64,000 bases of DNA, from positions 1-64,000 of the forward strand of contig JAFYOI010000014.1 in NCBI GenBank assembly GCA_017560255.1, given 5' to 3'. This DNA comes from Clostridia bacterium (lineage in GTDB: Bacteria > Bacillota > Clostridia > Oscillospirales > Acutalibacteraceae). A program made the translations under genes and the position numbers. The stretch's first letter is position 1, and every line of letters starts with the position of its first letter. Positions 16,794 through 25,565 of this stretch are shown here, in pieces. The notes under the pieces were generated by a model. It had not been told where the DNA came from. It worked only from the letters and a program-made list of their open reading frames with translations, and made no database searches.

Positions 16794-17753
16794 TTATGAA
16801 AACAAGCCAATCAATGATTGTACAAAACTGGAAATTATATCTCCGACAACACCGATAGCAAGGAGTAACACCATATACAAAAACATACTCCCCTTACTTA
16901 TCGAATTCCTTGCAATGTTATAATAGAAATTGAAATGCCCCTGCAAATTGTATTCACGTGTCTGATGCCACTGATAAGTAATTATGTCCTTGCGCTCATA
17001 TCCTTTGGGAAGATACTCTTTATATAGATTTTCTTCCAGACGACGTATACGATAGCAACCATAATCATTAAGTTCATAGTCTTCGTCAATTGAGAGAGAA
17101 ACGACTGCTTTCTTTAATTTCTGACGATGAAATGAGCCTATACGTATAATTTCCTCCGGTAAAACCCGTGACTCGTTCACACGGATTGAGTAACCGTATT
17201 TTTCTGAAACAACAGGGGTTGTTATAAGATCCTTCAGTTTGTTCATCGTTTTTTTCATGTTAGCACGGGAACGGAATATTTCGTCAAGCGATTTGTGCGG
17301 CATACGCCAACTGAAATACACTTCATCGTTATCAAAAAACGGACGAAGTTTTTCCAGATCGACATCAATGATAGTACCGCCCGATAAGGACGAAACAGTA
17401 AATTCCGTGGCGCTTATATGTACAATATCCACGGTTTTGCCATTATAGGCAATCTCCGAAGTATATTCATTTTTCTTGTAATCTATGATGCAGGCTGAAC
17501 TAAATGTAGCCCACAAAATTTTTGTATCATTAAAGAGTAATGATATATCCTGAATTTCATCACGGGCGACAACAAACGGTATATATACATGCAAAGAACT
17601 GCTTGACTTGGCACCGCGTATGCGGACCGACAGATCGATATAACTTTTGCCCGCGGGATTGAGCCAATCGTTGATATATACCGTACTTGTATCATCACCA
17701 TCGATCCATACAGCCCAACCGTCATCGGCAAACTTTCTTTGTTTTTTTGGCAT
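16794..17753 (-). CDS. Unknown protein with C-terminal membrane anchor
   Basis: 319 residues. The body (1-280) appears soluble and beta-rich, with WAVWIDGDDTSTVYINDW, SSLHVYIPFVVARDEIQ and LSIDEDYELNDYGCYRIRRLEENLYKEYLPKGYERKD-type charged segments. One C-terminal helix (MFLYMVLLLAIGVVGDIISSFV, about 290-312) probably anchors it with the body in the cytoplasm. No family recognised. It starts after AAGGAG and ends 11 bases before the sensor-phosphatase gene, so it probably leads that operon. Confidence 0.6.
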   Translation of the reverse strand: MPKKQRKFADDGWAVWIDGDDTSTVYINDWLNPAGKSYIDLSVRIRGAKSSSSLHVYIPFVVARDEIQDISLLFNDTKILWATFSSACIIDYKKNEYTSEIAYNGKTVDIVHISATEFTVSSLSGGTIIDVDLEKLRPFFDNDEVYFSWRMPHKSLDEIFRSRANMKKTMNKLKDLITTPVVSEKYGYSIRVNESRVLPEEIIRIGSFHRQKLKKAVVSLSIDEDYELNDYGCYRIRRLEENLYKEYLPKGYERKDIITYQWHQTREYNLQGHFNFYYNIARNSISKGSMFLYMVLLLAIGVVGDIISSFVQSLIGLFS

Positions 17754-17776
17754 TTTGATTTCTCCTTTATAATCGC

Positions 17777-17819
17777 GGCAATTGGCCTCAAGCAGATTGG
17801 CGGCTTAAAGCCAATTGCC
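17777..17819. repeat. Inverted repeat in a 5' leader
   Basis: GGCAATTGGC (17777-17786) and its perfect complement GCCAATTGCC (17810-17819) enclose a 23-base loop that contains further CTTAAAG symmetry. It sits just ahead of the ribosome binding site of the gene starting at 17753. It could be an RNA stem controlling translation or a dimer-binding operator. Confidence 0.5.
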
Positions 17820-17863
17820 CAAATATAAAACCAAGTTATCCTTTAATTTTCAATCCGACTATA

Positions 17864-18091
17864 TTAAAAACGAGTTGTGTCAAAGTATTGACCAATTAAA
17901 GTAAAATATTCTTCCCAATCAAATTTTACTTCAATATCGTATTTATCCAAAATTGTATTCAGTTCCGCAACCTTCTGGAAAATTTCTTTGATCTGTGTTT
18001 TTTCTTCGTCAGTATATTCGTCGTAATGATCCATCAAGTCATCAATGACTACTTTGAATTTTTTAAGCAATTCTTTCTTTTCTGTTTTCAT
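17864..18091 (-). CDS. Small charged helical protein, unknown function
   Basis: 75 residues from MKTEKKELLKKF; this start follows GGAGG with 8-base spacing, whereas the longer frame to 18154 has no ribosome site. The protein is acidic, Lys/Glu/Asp-rich and probably all helical (EEKTQIKEIFQKVAELNTIL), ending with an aromatic segment (WEEYFTLIGQYF). No membrane segment or family recognised. It lies between the palindromic leader of the partner-switching operon and a Pr6Pr-like gene; the association may be accidental. Confidence 0.5.
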   Translation of the reverse strand: MKTEKKELLKKFKVVIDDLMDHYDEYTDEEKTQIKEIFQKVAELNTILDKYDIEVKFDWEEYFTLIGQYFDTTRF

Positions 18092-18266
18092 TTTGTTTTC
18101 CTCCATTTCATTTAACTTGGTTTTTATTTGACATCTTATTTCGTATATAAGCAAGATAACAAAAATTTATAAACAAAGCAACACTTACTTTGAATAGCGA
18201 GCGTGGTAATGTCATAAACGTTCACCGTAAAATCTTATGCTTTCCATCCTGTATAAAACCACAATT

Positions 18267-18292
18267 CGCCCATTGCATAATTACAATGGGCG
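18267..18292. terminator. Hairpin after the Pr6Pr-like gene
   Basis: CGCCCATTG/CAATGGGCG, a 9-bp stem, 13 bases beyond the stop at 18305 on the minus strand. The T run is weak on the minus strand (GAATTGTGGTTTT) and better on the plus strand (TATCATTTTTAG). Confidence 0.55.
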
Positions 18293-18304
18293 TATCATTT
18301 TTAG

Positions 18305-18982
18305 TTATTTAATTTCTTTTTTTCCCAGCCTGTCGAGTCCAAAGAAGATAAAACCTACCGCAATAAATGCAACTGCAATAATACCTATCCACATAAAGAC
18401 ACCGAACACTCCTTGTGTGTCGAGATTTACAAAAAAGTAAGGATATATAAGCGGTGTGGTTGATGTAGGAATAAGTATGGTAGAATCAAACTTCAGAATC
18501 GCTGCCTGAATAAGAAGGAATACCACGTAAGCGACAGGGAACGCAATAGAAACAAAGGGGTAATACCATCTGCACTTTTTGCGCTCATAGAATAGGAACC
18601 AATCTGCCACGTACATAATCGGAAGCACTACGTGGAAGGTAAGGCTTCCTATGCGCCAGTTAAGTTGGGGATCACGTCCTTCTGCACCCGCAAGCATAAT
18701 ATTGAACACAAGGAACGTCAGTAGAATTCCGAGTATTCCGACAAATTTCAGAACGGGCGCCGTTTTCACAGGGCTGTCTTCTTTTTTCTTTGCGGTCTGT
18801 ATCAACGCAGCAAACATTATGCCGATGCAAAGAAAGTTACTGATGTTTGTGAAGTGCACATAGAAGTCCCAACGGATTGAGCTTATGTTATCAAAAATTC
18901 CCAAAGATGCCACACATCCGATAAGCCCGAGTGTACAATAAATCGTTTGATAAATCAGTTGCGCAGTTCTGTTTTTAATCAT
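18305..18982 (-). CDS. Pr6Pr-family integral membrane protein
   Basis: 225 residues from MIKNRTAQL, chosen because GGAGG lies 6 bases upstream. Six or so membrane helices are evident (YQTIYCTLGLIGCVASLG, FLCIGIMFAALIQ, FVGILGILLTFLVFNIML, VVLPIMYVADWFLF, PVAYVVFLLIQ, FMWIGIIAVAFIAVGFIFF). The motifs FYVHFTNISN, H/ADWFLF and YPYFF...D match Pr6Pr-like proteins related to FAR-17a/AIG1. The family function in bacteria is not established; eukaryotic relatives are hydrolases of fatty-acid esters. It lies 39 bases after another small membrane protein gene. Confidence 0.7.
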   Translation of the reverse strand: MIKNRTAQLIYQTIYCTLGLIGCVASLGIFDNISSIRWDFYVHFTNISNFLCIGIMFAALIQTAKKKEDSPVKTAPVLKFVGILGILLTFLVFNIMLAGAEGRDPQLNWRIGSLTFHVVLPIMYVADWFLFYERKKCRWYYPFVSIAFPVAYVVFLLIQAAILKFDSTILIPTSTTPLIYPYFFVNLDTQGVFGVFMWIGIIAVAFIAVGFIFFGLDRLGKKEIK

Positions 18983-19021
18983 AATAAGCCTCCGAAAGCG
19001 GTGCAAAGTAATTGACCGATA

Positions 19022-19450
19022 TTACGCGTTTGTTCTTACCTGTTTTGCGTACTGAATAAACGAAGCATAAATGCAAACATCAAGAATGTTATCAATGATT
19101 ACAGAGAAGTTTGCTCTATATTCACCCGTTTTGATTGCCTCAACAAGATAAGCGACAACTGCGATTGCAGAGATAACAAGAAGAATTATTGCCCATACGA
19201 TGTGACCCTTTGATGAATCAGGATTTTTGGAAACATTGAAGCCTTTGATGCCACAATAAACCTGCGGCAACAAAATAAGAAAACTGATTGCTGCAATTAT
19301 AATCAATCCCGCCAACAAATACGGTCTGTCTGCGCTATCAACGTTGTAATCATGCAAGAAAAGTTCCAAAAGTATTCTTACAAATGACAAACCTGCCAAC
19401 ACCAACAATGCGATTGACATAATTTTTAAATTTTTTCTTGACTGTTCCAT
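19022..19450 (-). CDS. Four-helix membrane protein, unknown function
   Basis: 142 residues from MEQSRKNLK after AAAGGAG; the open frame extends to 19549 but that part lacks a ribosome site. Four hydrophobic segments (IMSIALLVLAGLSFVRILLEL, LAGLIIIAAISFLILLPQVY, IVWAIILLVISAIAVVAYLV, VIIDNILDVCIYASFI) alternate with short polar loops. It resembles small DUF-type membrane proteins common in Clostridia; I cannot name the family. A shared terminator separates it from the SARP-like regulator gene upstream. Confidence 0.6.
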   Translation of the reverse strand: MEQSRKNLKIMSIALLVLAGLSFVRILLELFLHDYNVDSADRPYLLAGLIIIAAISFLILLPQVYCGIKGFNVSKNPDSSKGHIVWAIILLVISAIAVVAYLVEAIKTGEYRANFSVIIDNILDVCIYASFIQYAKQVRTNA

Positions 19451-19547
19451 AAAAAATTCTCCTTTTTGATTATATACTACAATACAGCCATCCGCCGTAT
19501 TGTACTTCAATTCTAACACCCAGGATATGACAAACTTCTTACAAATC

Positions 19548-19585
19548 AAAAGGGCAAGTAATCAAATTTGATTACTTGCCCTTTT
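19548..19585. terminator. Symmetric terminator
   Basis: A 38-base near-perfect palindrome (AAAAGGGCAAGTAATCAA and its complement) with A/T runs at both ends, directly after the stop of the response regulator gene at 19588. Confidence 0.9.
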
Positions 19586-19587
19586 AT

Positions 19588-20367
19588 TTATTCTGTTTTT
19601 CTTTTCCAAAGCATCCCGCAGGTTTCTTCCGACCAACTGTACTGTGACATATACTCTCCATGAAATTCCGGTTTGCCCGATTTTAAGTATGAGAAATAAT
19701 CGCACTCAATCTTTTGCGGATTGATTGAATATGAATAATTGTTTCTCTCGAAAATTTCACCCACACCAACTGCTTCAAGAGATTGGCGCAAGTCACGGAA
19801 CAATTGGTGGATGTAATTTTGATTCTTTTGTTCTTCATCGTCTTCCCAAAGTGCAGCCCCTATTTCCGCAACCGTAACACCTGCTCCGTTTCGGTCAACC
19901 AGATAAGCAAACAACTCCTTGGTTTTTGAACGCTTGAACACAAGTTTTTTTCCCTTTGCATAAACCTCAAAATTACCGAAGCATTTTACTGCAAGTGGCT
20001 TTTGATTTTGGTGTATACCCTTAATATTGTCAATTTCAACCTGCACATCTTTTGCTGATATGGGTTTCATCAGATAGCCCGATGCGTGTAATTTGAATGC
20101 AGGGATTGCATATTCCTCGTAACCGGTGCAAAACACAATCTTGCAATCCGGACAAAAATCAATGATTTTTTCCGCAAGGGCAAGCCCCCCCATACCACGC
20201 ATATTGATATCCAGAAAGGCGATATCAACCGTATTTTCCTTTACAAATCCGAGGGCTTCATCACAACCGGAGAACTGAGAAACTTCAGAGATGTCAGGCG
20301 ACGCCTTGATTGCTGCTACCAAAGCGCCAAGCATTAATATTTCATCATCGACCGCTATGGCAATCAT
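19588..20367 (-). CDS. Response regulator with SARP-like DNA-binding domain
   Basis: 259 residues. A receiver domain (about 1-120) has the acidic pair VDDE, phospho-acceptor D53 (AFLDINM), T in FCTGYEEYA and K in YLMKPIS. A winged-helix domain of the SARP/OmpR type (about 128-215) reads CFGNFEVYAKGKKLVFKRSK, AYLVDRNGAGVT, ALWEDDEEQKN. A short C-terminal tail follows. Regulators with this layout usually activate transcription in partnership with LytS/YehU-type kinases, and the kinase gene overlaps this one by 4 bases. Start follows GGGGGTGG. Confidence 0.87.
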   Translation of the reverse strand: MIAIAVDDEILMLGALVAAIKASPDISEVSQFSGCDEALGFVKENTVDIAFLDINMRGMGGLALAEKIIDFCPDCKIVFCTGYEEYAIPAFKLHASGYLMKPISAKDVQVEIDNIKGIHQNQKPLAVKCFGNFEVYAKGKKLVFKRSKTKELFAYLVDRNGAGVTVAEIGAALWEDDEEQKNQNYIHQLFRDLRQSLEAVGVGEIFERNNYSYSINPQKIECDYFSYLKSGKPEFHGEYMSQYSWSEETCGMLWKRKTE

Positions 20368-22214
20368 TGTTCCACCCCCTTGGGAATTTTAATCAGAACT
20401 GTAGTACCGACGCCCTCTGTGCTTTTGATTTCGAGAGTGCCGTTCACCATCGCTTCCAATCTACCACGAATATTACGGATTCCCACGTGCTTTCTTTCAT
20501 CAAGAAGAACGTCCGTATCAAAGCCTACGCCGTCATCCTCAACCACAACACAGTAATTGGTATCGGTTTCATAGGAAACAACCCGGATAGTTCCGCCTTT
20601 TTGTAACTTCATAAGTCCATGTTTTATAGCATTTTCTACAATTGGCTGAATAGTAAGTGCAGGAATATAAAAATCGTCCGAATTCATCTCGAACGAAAAC
20701 GTCATATCGGGAAAACGCACATTTTCAATATTGACGTAATAGCGTACATGTTCCATTTCCTGTGACATTAAAATCGGCTTAGGATTATCCAGTTCTCCGA
20801 AATTACCACGCAAGTATTTCGCAAAGTTATGAACAAGTTCTCCCGCTTTTGGAGGATTGATATTGCAAAGTTGCTCAATACTCCCCAAGGTGTTATAAAT
20901 AAAATGCGGGCGGATCTGGCTCATCATAGTGGAAACTCTGCTTTCGGTAAGTTGAGCATTCAATACGATTTTTTCGGTCTCCAATTCTTTTGCTTTTGAA
21001 AGCGCGTTGATGCCGTTTGGAATAACCTTAAGCACCACAACCATCGCCGCAACAAAGAAAACGCCAAAAACATATCTGGAAGAAACTCCGCCCTTCCATA
21101 ATCCAAGGTATGTCATTATAACATCCACGCCAAAGGAGATCAGCGGCAAAATCGAACAGACGTAAACTAAACGTTCTTTCCCTTTTGCGACAGAAAACTC
21201 TCTTATAAGACAACCTAACAGGATAATATTTACAAGCACTTGGGAAATCGCCCAATAAAGCCACATATCATAAAATAATATATCCGTTAAGATTGGTAAA
21301 ATCAAAAGTGTTGCATTGACAAATGTCAAAATTGTAACAGTAATAGTCCCGATCCTTTTTGTACCTTTTAATAAGTACACAAGCGCTATTGAAAGAAACA
21401 ACATATAAAATATCATTGAACAACCCAACATCGTTGTATTGGAAACAATCGATTCGCTCCGGAATGAAACACCGTCAGCGCTATAAGACATGTATGTGCC
21501 GGCGAACAAGATTACAATACCGAGCAACCAAATAATCTTACTGTTCTTGACGTGTATAAGGGTTGAAAACAAAGCCGTTCCTAAAAACAGAAAAGAAACG
21601 ATGACAAACAAAAGACCGATGTTTCTTTGTATTTCTCCTCCTTCAAGAATGCCTTTTTCAAAGTCAAGGCCGGACCAAAAAGCCGTATTGGACAGTAACT
21701 CGTCAATCGCGGTTTCGTTTCCGAAATTATGAGGATTATGAATAAGAATTTCAATTGGTTCTTCGCTTCCACTTATCAAAAAATATGCAGACCAACCCAC
21801 ACCACAAGCAGAGTCCTCAAACAAGGGATTTTCCATATCAATTACGTAAGGCTCATTTTCGCCCTCATAGAAAGTCAGATTAATGTGGTCCGTATAGAGC
21901 GCTATCGGCATATCACCGCTATAAACACCAATATACTCGCCGTTGGGTGTCAGCATGTGAAAATTCCCTCGCAACGTTACGTCGCCCTCAGTAGAAGGAA
22001 TGTGCTCCCCTTTTACAATCTTATGCCACTGACCATCGGCAATACGATATTCACCATCAAAATACACCTGCGCAATCAAAGCCGGTTCTGCCTGATTGCT
22101 GGTTGCATTGCCATGCAGCAATAAAATAACTGCCAAAAATAACATCAAAATAACACCAACGATTTTCAGCGTTGTTATATTAAGAAAACGAAACCTGCTT
22201 TCTCTATCGTTCAT
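20364..22214 (-). CDS. LytS/YehU-type sensor histidine kinase with 7TM region
   Basis: 616 residues. An N-terminal signal anchor (about 10-32) precedes an extracytoplasmic domain of about 160 residues similar to 7TMR-DISM extracellular modules, then seven membrane helices (about 205-390). The cytoplasmic part has the His_kinase (PF06580-type) motif SQIRPHFIYNTLG with H437, then an ATPase domain (QPIVENAIKHGLM, DDGVGFD, GIRNIRGRLEAM). It should phosphorylate the overlapping response regulator. The extracytoplasmic module often binds carbohydrates in this class, but the ligand is unknown. Confidence 0.88.
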   Translation of the reverse strand: MNDRESRFRFLNITTLKIVGVILMLFLAVILLLHGNATSNQAEPALIAQVYFDGEYRIADGQWHKIVKGEHIPSTEGDVTLRGNFHMLTPNGEYIGVYSGDMPIALYTDHINLTFYEGENEPYVIDMENPLFEDSACGVGWSAYFLISGSEEPIEILIHNPHNFGNETAIDELLSNTAFWSGLDFEKGILEGGEIQRNIGLLFVIVSFLFLGTALFSTLIHVKNSKIIWLLGIVILFAGTYMSYSADGVSFRSESIVSNTTMLGCSMIFYMLFLSIALVYLLKGTKRIGTITVTILTFVNATLLILPILTDILFYDMWLYWAISQVLVNIILLGCLIREFSVAKGKERLVYVCSILPLISFGVDVIMTYLGLWKGGVSSRYVFGVFFVAAMVVVLKVIPNGINALSKAKELETEKIVLNAQLTESRVSTMMSQIRPHFIYNTLGSIEQLCNINPPKAGELVHNFAKYLRGNFGELDNPKPILMSQEMEHVRYYVNIENVRFPDMTFSFEMNSDDFYIPALTIQPIVENAIKHGLMKLQKGGTIRVVSYETDTNYCVVVEDDGVGFDTDVLLDERKHVGIRNIRGRLEAMVNGTLEIKSTEGVGTTVLIKIPKGVEQ

Positions 22215-22652
22215 TATCGCAACCCCTTTAAAATCAGTAGTTCAAAATCAAGGTTATATTACCATAAAATCATTTTTTTCGCAATATCTTTAGAAATTGC
22301 AGCACTTCATTTTACTCCCCTGCGCTGAAGGTGGCGCAATAAGTCAAGGTTTGTCTGCCGAGAATGAATACCATGTACGTTGGGTTTGGGAGGGATACTT
22401 ATGGCGTCCCTTCAATCGCAGTAGTGACTCCTACCATTTCGCATGCGATACATCCGCAAATGCACTTTTAGCAAGCCATAATTTTGCCAAGGTTCGATAT
22501 GTTCCTCTTGGCAATGTGTATATGGTATTTCCATTTCCTGACAAATCAACCGGATATAATATAGCGCAGACTTATTGAAGCATCAACAAGTCTGCGCTAC
22601 TGCACTTTTCGATGGTTGATTTTGTTGTTTTTATCAGATTTTGTGCTGAGAA
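22215..22652. other. Gene-free interval with a strong inverted repeat
   Basis: 438 bases between the kinase start and the 3' end of the secreted esterase. The kinase promoter must lie in its left part; no convincing -35/-10 pair was found. A plus-strand open frame of 93 codons (22297-22578) starts with TTG, has no ribosome site and matches nothing I know, so it is not called. An 11-bp perfect inverted repeat (AGCGCAGACTT 22563-22573, AAGTCTGCGCT 22588-22598) may end the esterase transcript, although no long T run follows. Confidence 0.5.
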
Positions 22653-25385
22653 TTATCTATATTTTACCAGTTCGATAGTATCTTGCCCAGAGATAATAGC
22701 GTTGTAGTCGGCGCGATCACCATTAACAAAGATATCCATATTCGGATTGCTTCCCAAGATACCCGGTCCATCGCTTACCCAAATTGCAACACATGATCCC
22801 ATACCTGTGTTGTACTTGCTGCTGAGCCATTCATGCCACGTCATACCGACCTCATAGGTAAACGTTTCAACGCGGTCACATCGTGTATCAAGAATTTCAA
22901 ACGTTGACGTTTGTGAAGCGCCGTTCTCCAACACCTTGATATAGTCAATGTAACAATTGCCGATGGTATGAGGAGAAGTGCCCATGTTAGTGAACGTTAA
23001 ATCCCTGCCGTTGAGCCAGTCTACAGTTTCTTTCTTATCCGTTCCGCCAACCCAATGATGATTCATAGGAGCGATTTCCCTATCGTCCACGTAGAGATAA
23101 ACCATATTGGAACCATCAGCGTTAATTCGGTTTTCTAAGCGGTAAACGTGCTCAATAGTTCCGTTAATACCATTGGCACTTAACGAAACGCCGTAATTGT
23201 GATATTGCCCACCGTTGCGAACACCAAAGGCAATAAAATCGCTGTTATGGCGGCGATACAGATATTCGGCGTTCTCCACCGTACTGGAAGCATCTCCTGC
23301 AAAAAGCAGTGCTCCATCAGTAGTATCCGACCACGTGCCACTTGATTTCCACTCTATTACCCATGGTTTATCGTGTTTAAGAATAACCGCTTGTTCTATT
23401 GTATATTTTACTCCGCTGAACTTACCAGCCGTAATACTGCCACTTGTCATAGTCAGAACATTCTCTGTATTGCCGTTTCCTGACATACTGATTAAGTCAT
23501 TCTTCTGTGCGTCATACTCCCAATAAAAACTCATCGGTTCACGCTCACTCAAAAAAGCGGTAATCACTACATCATTGGTTACAGCAGGTATCTGAACAAC
23601 GCCATTGGCGTAGCACTCTCCTGTAACATCCACATTTCCCACACGAACGGTGACGTTAAGATAACGCGAGTCGGTCTTTGCTTTCAAAGTTGCTTTCAAC
23701 GGCTGACCATAGATTACCGTGCGAGTTGTACCCTCCATAGCGATAACGTCATCAAGGATAAAGTTAACATCACAAGTTGTCTTACCGCTATTTTTCAGCA
23801 CGGCAGAAACAAACGCGTTGGTTATAGCATCCATTCCTGCGCTATTCGGGTGCAGATCATCTCCCATATGTGTACTGTTCGGTTGAACGCCGCAACCGTA
23901 CAAATCTACCAAGGCAGCGCCAAAACGCTCCGTTAACTGCTTGATATCTTCGTTAACACTTGTGGGTTGACTTGAAGAATTCACTCTGGGCAGCAGCGTG
24001 AAACAATACACCTCTGATTCGGGATAACTTTGTGAAATCTTATGCAGGATAACAGCATATGCCTCCATACTGGTTGTGGGGGTTGCATACACATACCCGC
24101 TTTCCGTCTGAGTAATCAGAGTATCAAATCCAATACTCTCATAACTACCGAGCGTAGATGGATAAGTATAGTAATCGTTAGTTCCCAAGAAAATGGCGAT
24201 AATATCCGGCTTCTGTCCTGCATTGTCACCGGTATCGTCATGTAGTTGCACACAGCGGTCTATGTACGCGCCAACCGTACCGCTACGGGTGTTTAACAGG
24301 CACGAGCCGCTCCATGAGTTATTTACCAGAATATCCATTCCCAATTCCTGCGCCGCCTGATGCCACCAAGTGCTTTCCACAGTTATGTCAAAGCCACTGC
24401 GAGGATAATAAACAGCACCGTTTTTGATTGTGGAATTGGTTGTTGCAGAGGCCGCGCCATTTGAATAGCCGGAATAGGTAGAAATACTGTCACCTAAGAT
24501 AGAAATGGTCTTTCTTGTTTCCGGCTTATGTTCTCCACAGACAACACAAACGTTGTTTATGTATTGATGCCCTGACGACTCAACATAATCCGCAATATAA
24601 CTGTCACCGCACGTGCAAGTATAGGTAGTGTAGCCTTGCTCGGTGCAGTCAGGGTACGTAACCACAGAATTGTAAATATGAGTATGACCATTCTCCCAAA
24701 CCTGAATATAATCAATATAACAGTTGCCGATGGTATGAGGGGAAGTGCCCATATGAGTGAACGTTAAATCCCTGCCGTTAAGCCAGTCCACAGTTTCTTT
24801 CTTATCCGTTCCGCCAACCCAATGATGATTCATAGGAGCGATTTCTTTATCGTCCACGTAGAGATAAACCATATTGGAGCCATCAGCGTTAATTCGGTTT
24901 TCTAAGCGATAAATATGTTCAATCGTTCCATTGATGCCATTTGCACTTAACGAAACGCCGTAATTGTGATATTGCCCACCGTTGCGAACACCAAAGGCAA
25001 TAAAATCGCTATTATGACGGCGATACAGATATTCAGCGTTCTCCACGTAACTGGAATCCGCTCCCGCGAACAACAACGCACCGTCGGTTGTATCCGACCA
25101 CGTTCCACTTGATTTCCACTCTATCGCCCACGGTTTATCGTGTTTGAGAACAACCGATTGCTCTATTGTATATTTTACTCCGCTGAGTTTGCCGTCAACG
25201 ATACTGCCGTCGGTCATAGTCAGAACGTTCTCTGTATTGCCATTCGTAGAAACAGACACAATTGTATCGTTTCTCGTTTCCCAACGATAGTTATACAGTT
25301 GGTCTGTGTTAGTAGCCAACGTTATTATGGAAAAAATGCCACACAGCAGTGTCAATGCCAAAAGCAAAGATAAAGCCTTTTTCAC
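22653..25385 (-). CDS. Secreted SGNH-hydrolase with duplicated flanking modules
   Basis: 910 residues from a GTG (KKALSLLLALTLL) 6 bases after AGAAGG; the ATG at 25391 abuts the site. Signal peptide about 1-24. Module A (about 25-230) and module B (about 625-825) are near-identical lectin-like, probably jelly-roll, domains. Between them lie a Cys-rich segment (TYTCTCGDSY...CVVCGEHKP, about 235-285) typical of clostridial surface proteins, an SGNH/GDSL esterase domain (about 290-535; ILGDSIS, LGTNDYY, DDLHPNS), and an Ig-like linker. A C-terminal module (about 835-910) follows. It probably deacetylates or de-esterifies plant or host glycans outside the cell. No sorting motif LPXTG is present. 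Confidence 0.85.
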   Translation of the reverse strand: MKKALSLLLALTLLCGIFSIITLATNTDQLYNYRWETRNDTIVSVSTNGNTENVLTMTDGSIVDGKLSGVKYTIEQSVVLKHDKPWAIEWKSSGTWSDTTDGALLFAGADSSYVENAEYLYRRHNSDFIAFGVRNGGQYHNYGVSLSANGINGTIEHIYRLENRINADGSNMVYLYVDDKEIAPMNHHWVGGTDKKETVDWLNGRDLTFTHMGTSPHTIGNCYIDYIQVWENGHTHIYNSVVTYPDCTEQGYTTYTCTCGDSYIADYVESSGHQYINNVCVVCGEHKPETRKTISILGDSISTYSGYSNGAASATTNSTIKNGAVYYPRSGFDITVESTWWHQAAQELGMDILVNNSWSGSCLLNTRSGTVGAYIDRCVQLHDDTGDNAGQKPDIIAIFLGTNDYYTYPSTLGSYESIGFDTLITQTESGYVYATPTTSMEAYAVILHKISQSYPESEVYCFTLLPRVNSSSQPTSVNEDIKQLTERFGAALVDLYGCGVQPNSTHMGDDLHPNSAGMDAITNAFVSAVLKNSGKTTCDVNFILDDVIAMEGTTRTVIYGQPLKATLKAKTDSRYLNVTVRVGNVDVTGECYANGVVQIPAVTNDVVITAFLSEREPMSFYWEYDAQKNDLISMSGNGNTENVLTMTSGSITAGKFSGVKYTIEQAVILKHDKPWVIEWKSSGTWSDTTDGALLFAGDASSTVENAEYLYRRHNSDFIAFGVRNGGQYHNYGVSLSANGINGTIEHVYRLENRINADGSNMVYLYVDDREIAPMNHHWVGGTDKKETVDWLNGRDLTFTNMGTSPHTIGNCYIDYIKVLENGASQTSTFEILDTRCDRVETFTYEVGMTWHEWLSSKYNTGMGSCVAIWVSDGPGILGSNPNMDIFVNGDRADYNAIISGQDTIELVKYR
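22930..23475 (-). repeat. Intragenic repeat copy B (C-terminal module)
   Basis: About 545 bases that align closely with the stretch 24705-25245 of the same gene, with long runs of identity, mostly silent differences and no visible gaps in the core. Boundaries are estimated by eye. Confidence 0.8.
24705..25245 (-). repeat. Intragenic repeat copy A (N-terminal module)
   Basis: Direct-repeat partner of 22930-23475 in the same orientation, about 1.8 kb apart. Recombination between them would remove the esterase domain while keeping one module in frame. Confidence 0.8.
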
Positions 25386-25500
25386 AAGCATCCTTCTTTC
25401 TGAAAATGCATTTACAAAATCATTATGCCATATTCATTTTGTGAAATCAACATATTTTAGGAAAACGAGTTTTTATGAGAAATATCCTACAAATAATATA

Positions 25501-25526
25501 GGCGGCAAATGTTTCTCCTTGCCGCC
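25501..25526. terminator. Hairpin downstream of the YolD gene
   Basis: GGCGGCAA/TTGCCGCC, an 8-bp GC-rich stem 40 bases beyond the YolD stop. The following T-rich stretch (ATTTTCGTTTTTTATT) is on the plus strand, so direction is uncertain. Confidence 0.5.
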
Positions 25527-25565
25527 ATTTTCGTTTTTTATTGGGTTTTGTTGATTTTTTAGTAA

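Noticed and set aside
22297-22578. Plus-strand 93-codon open frame (TTG start)
   Set aside because: No ribosome binding site, no family resemblance, and it ends within an inverted repeat of an intergenic space. Possibly a gene remnant, but unsupported.
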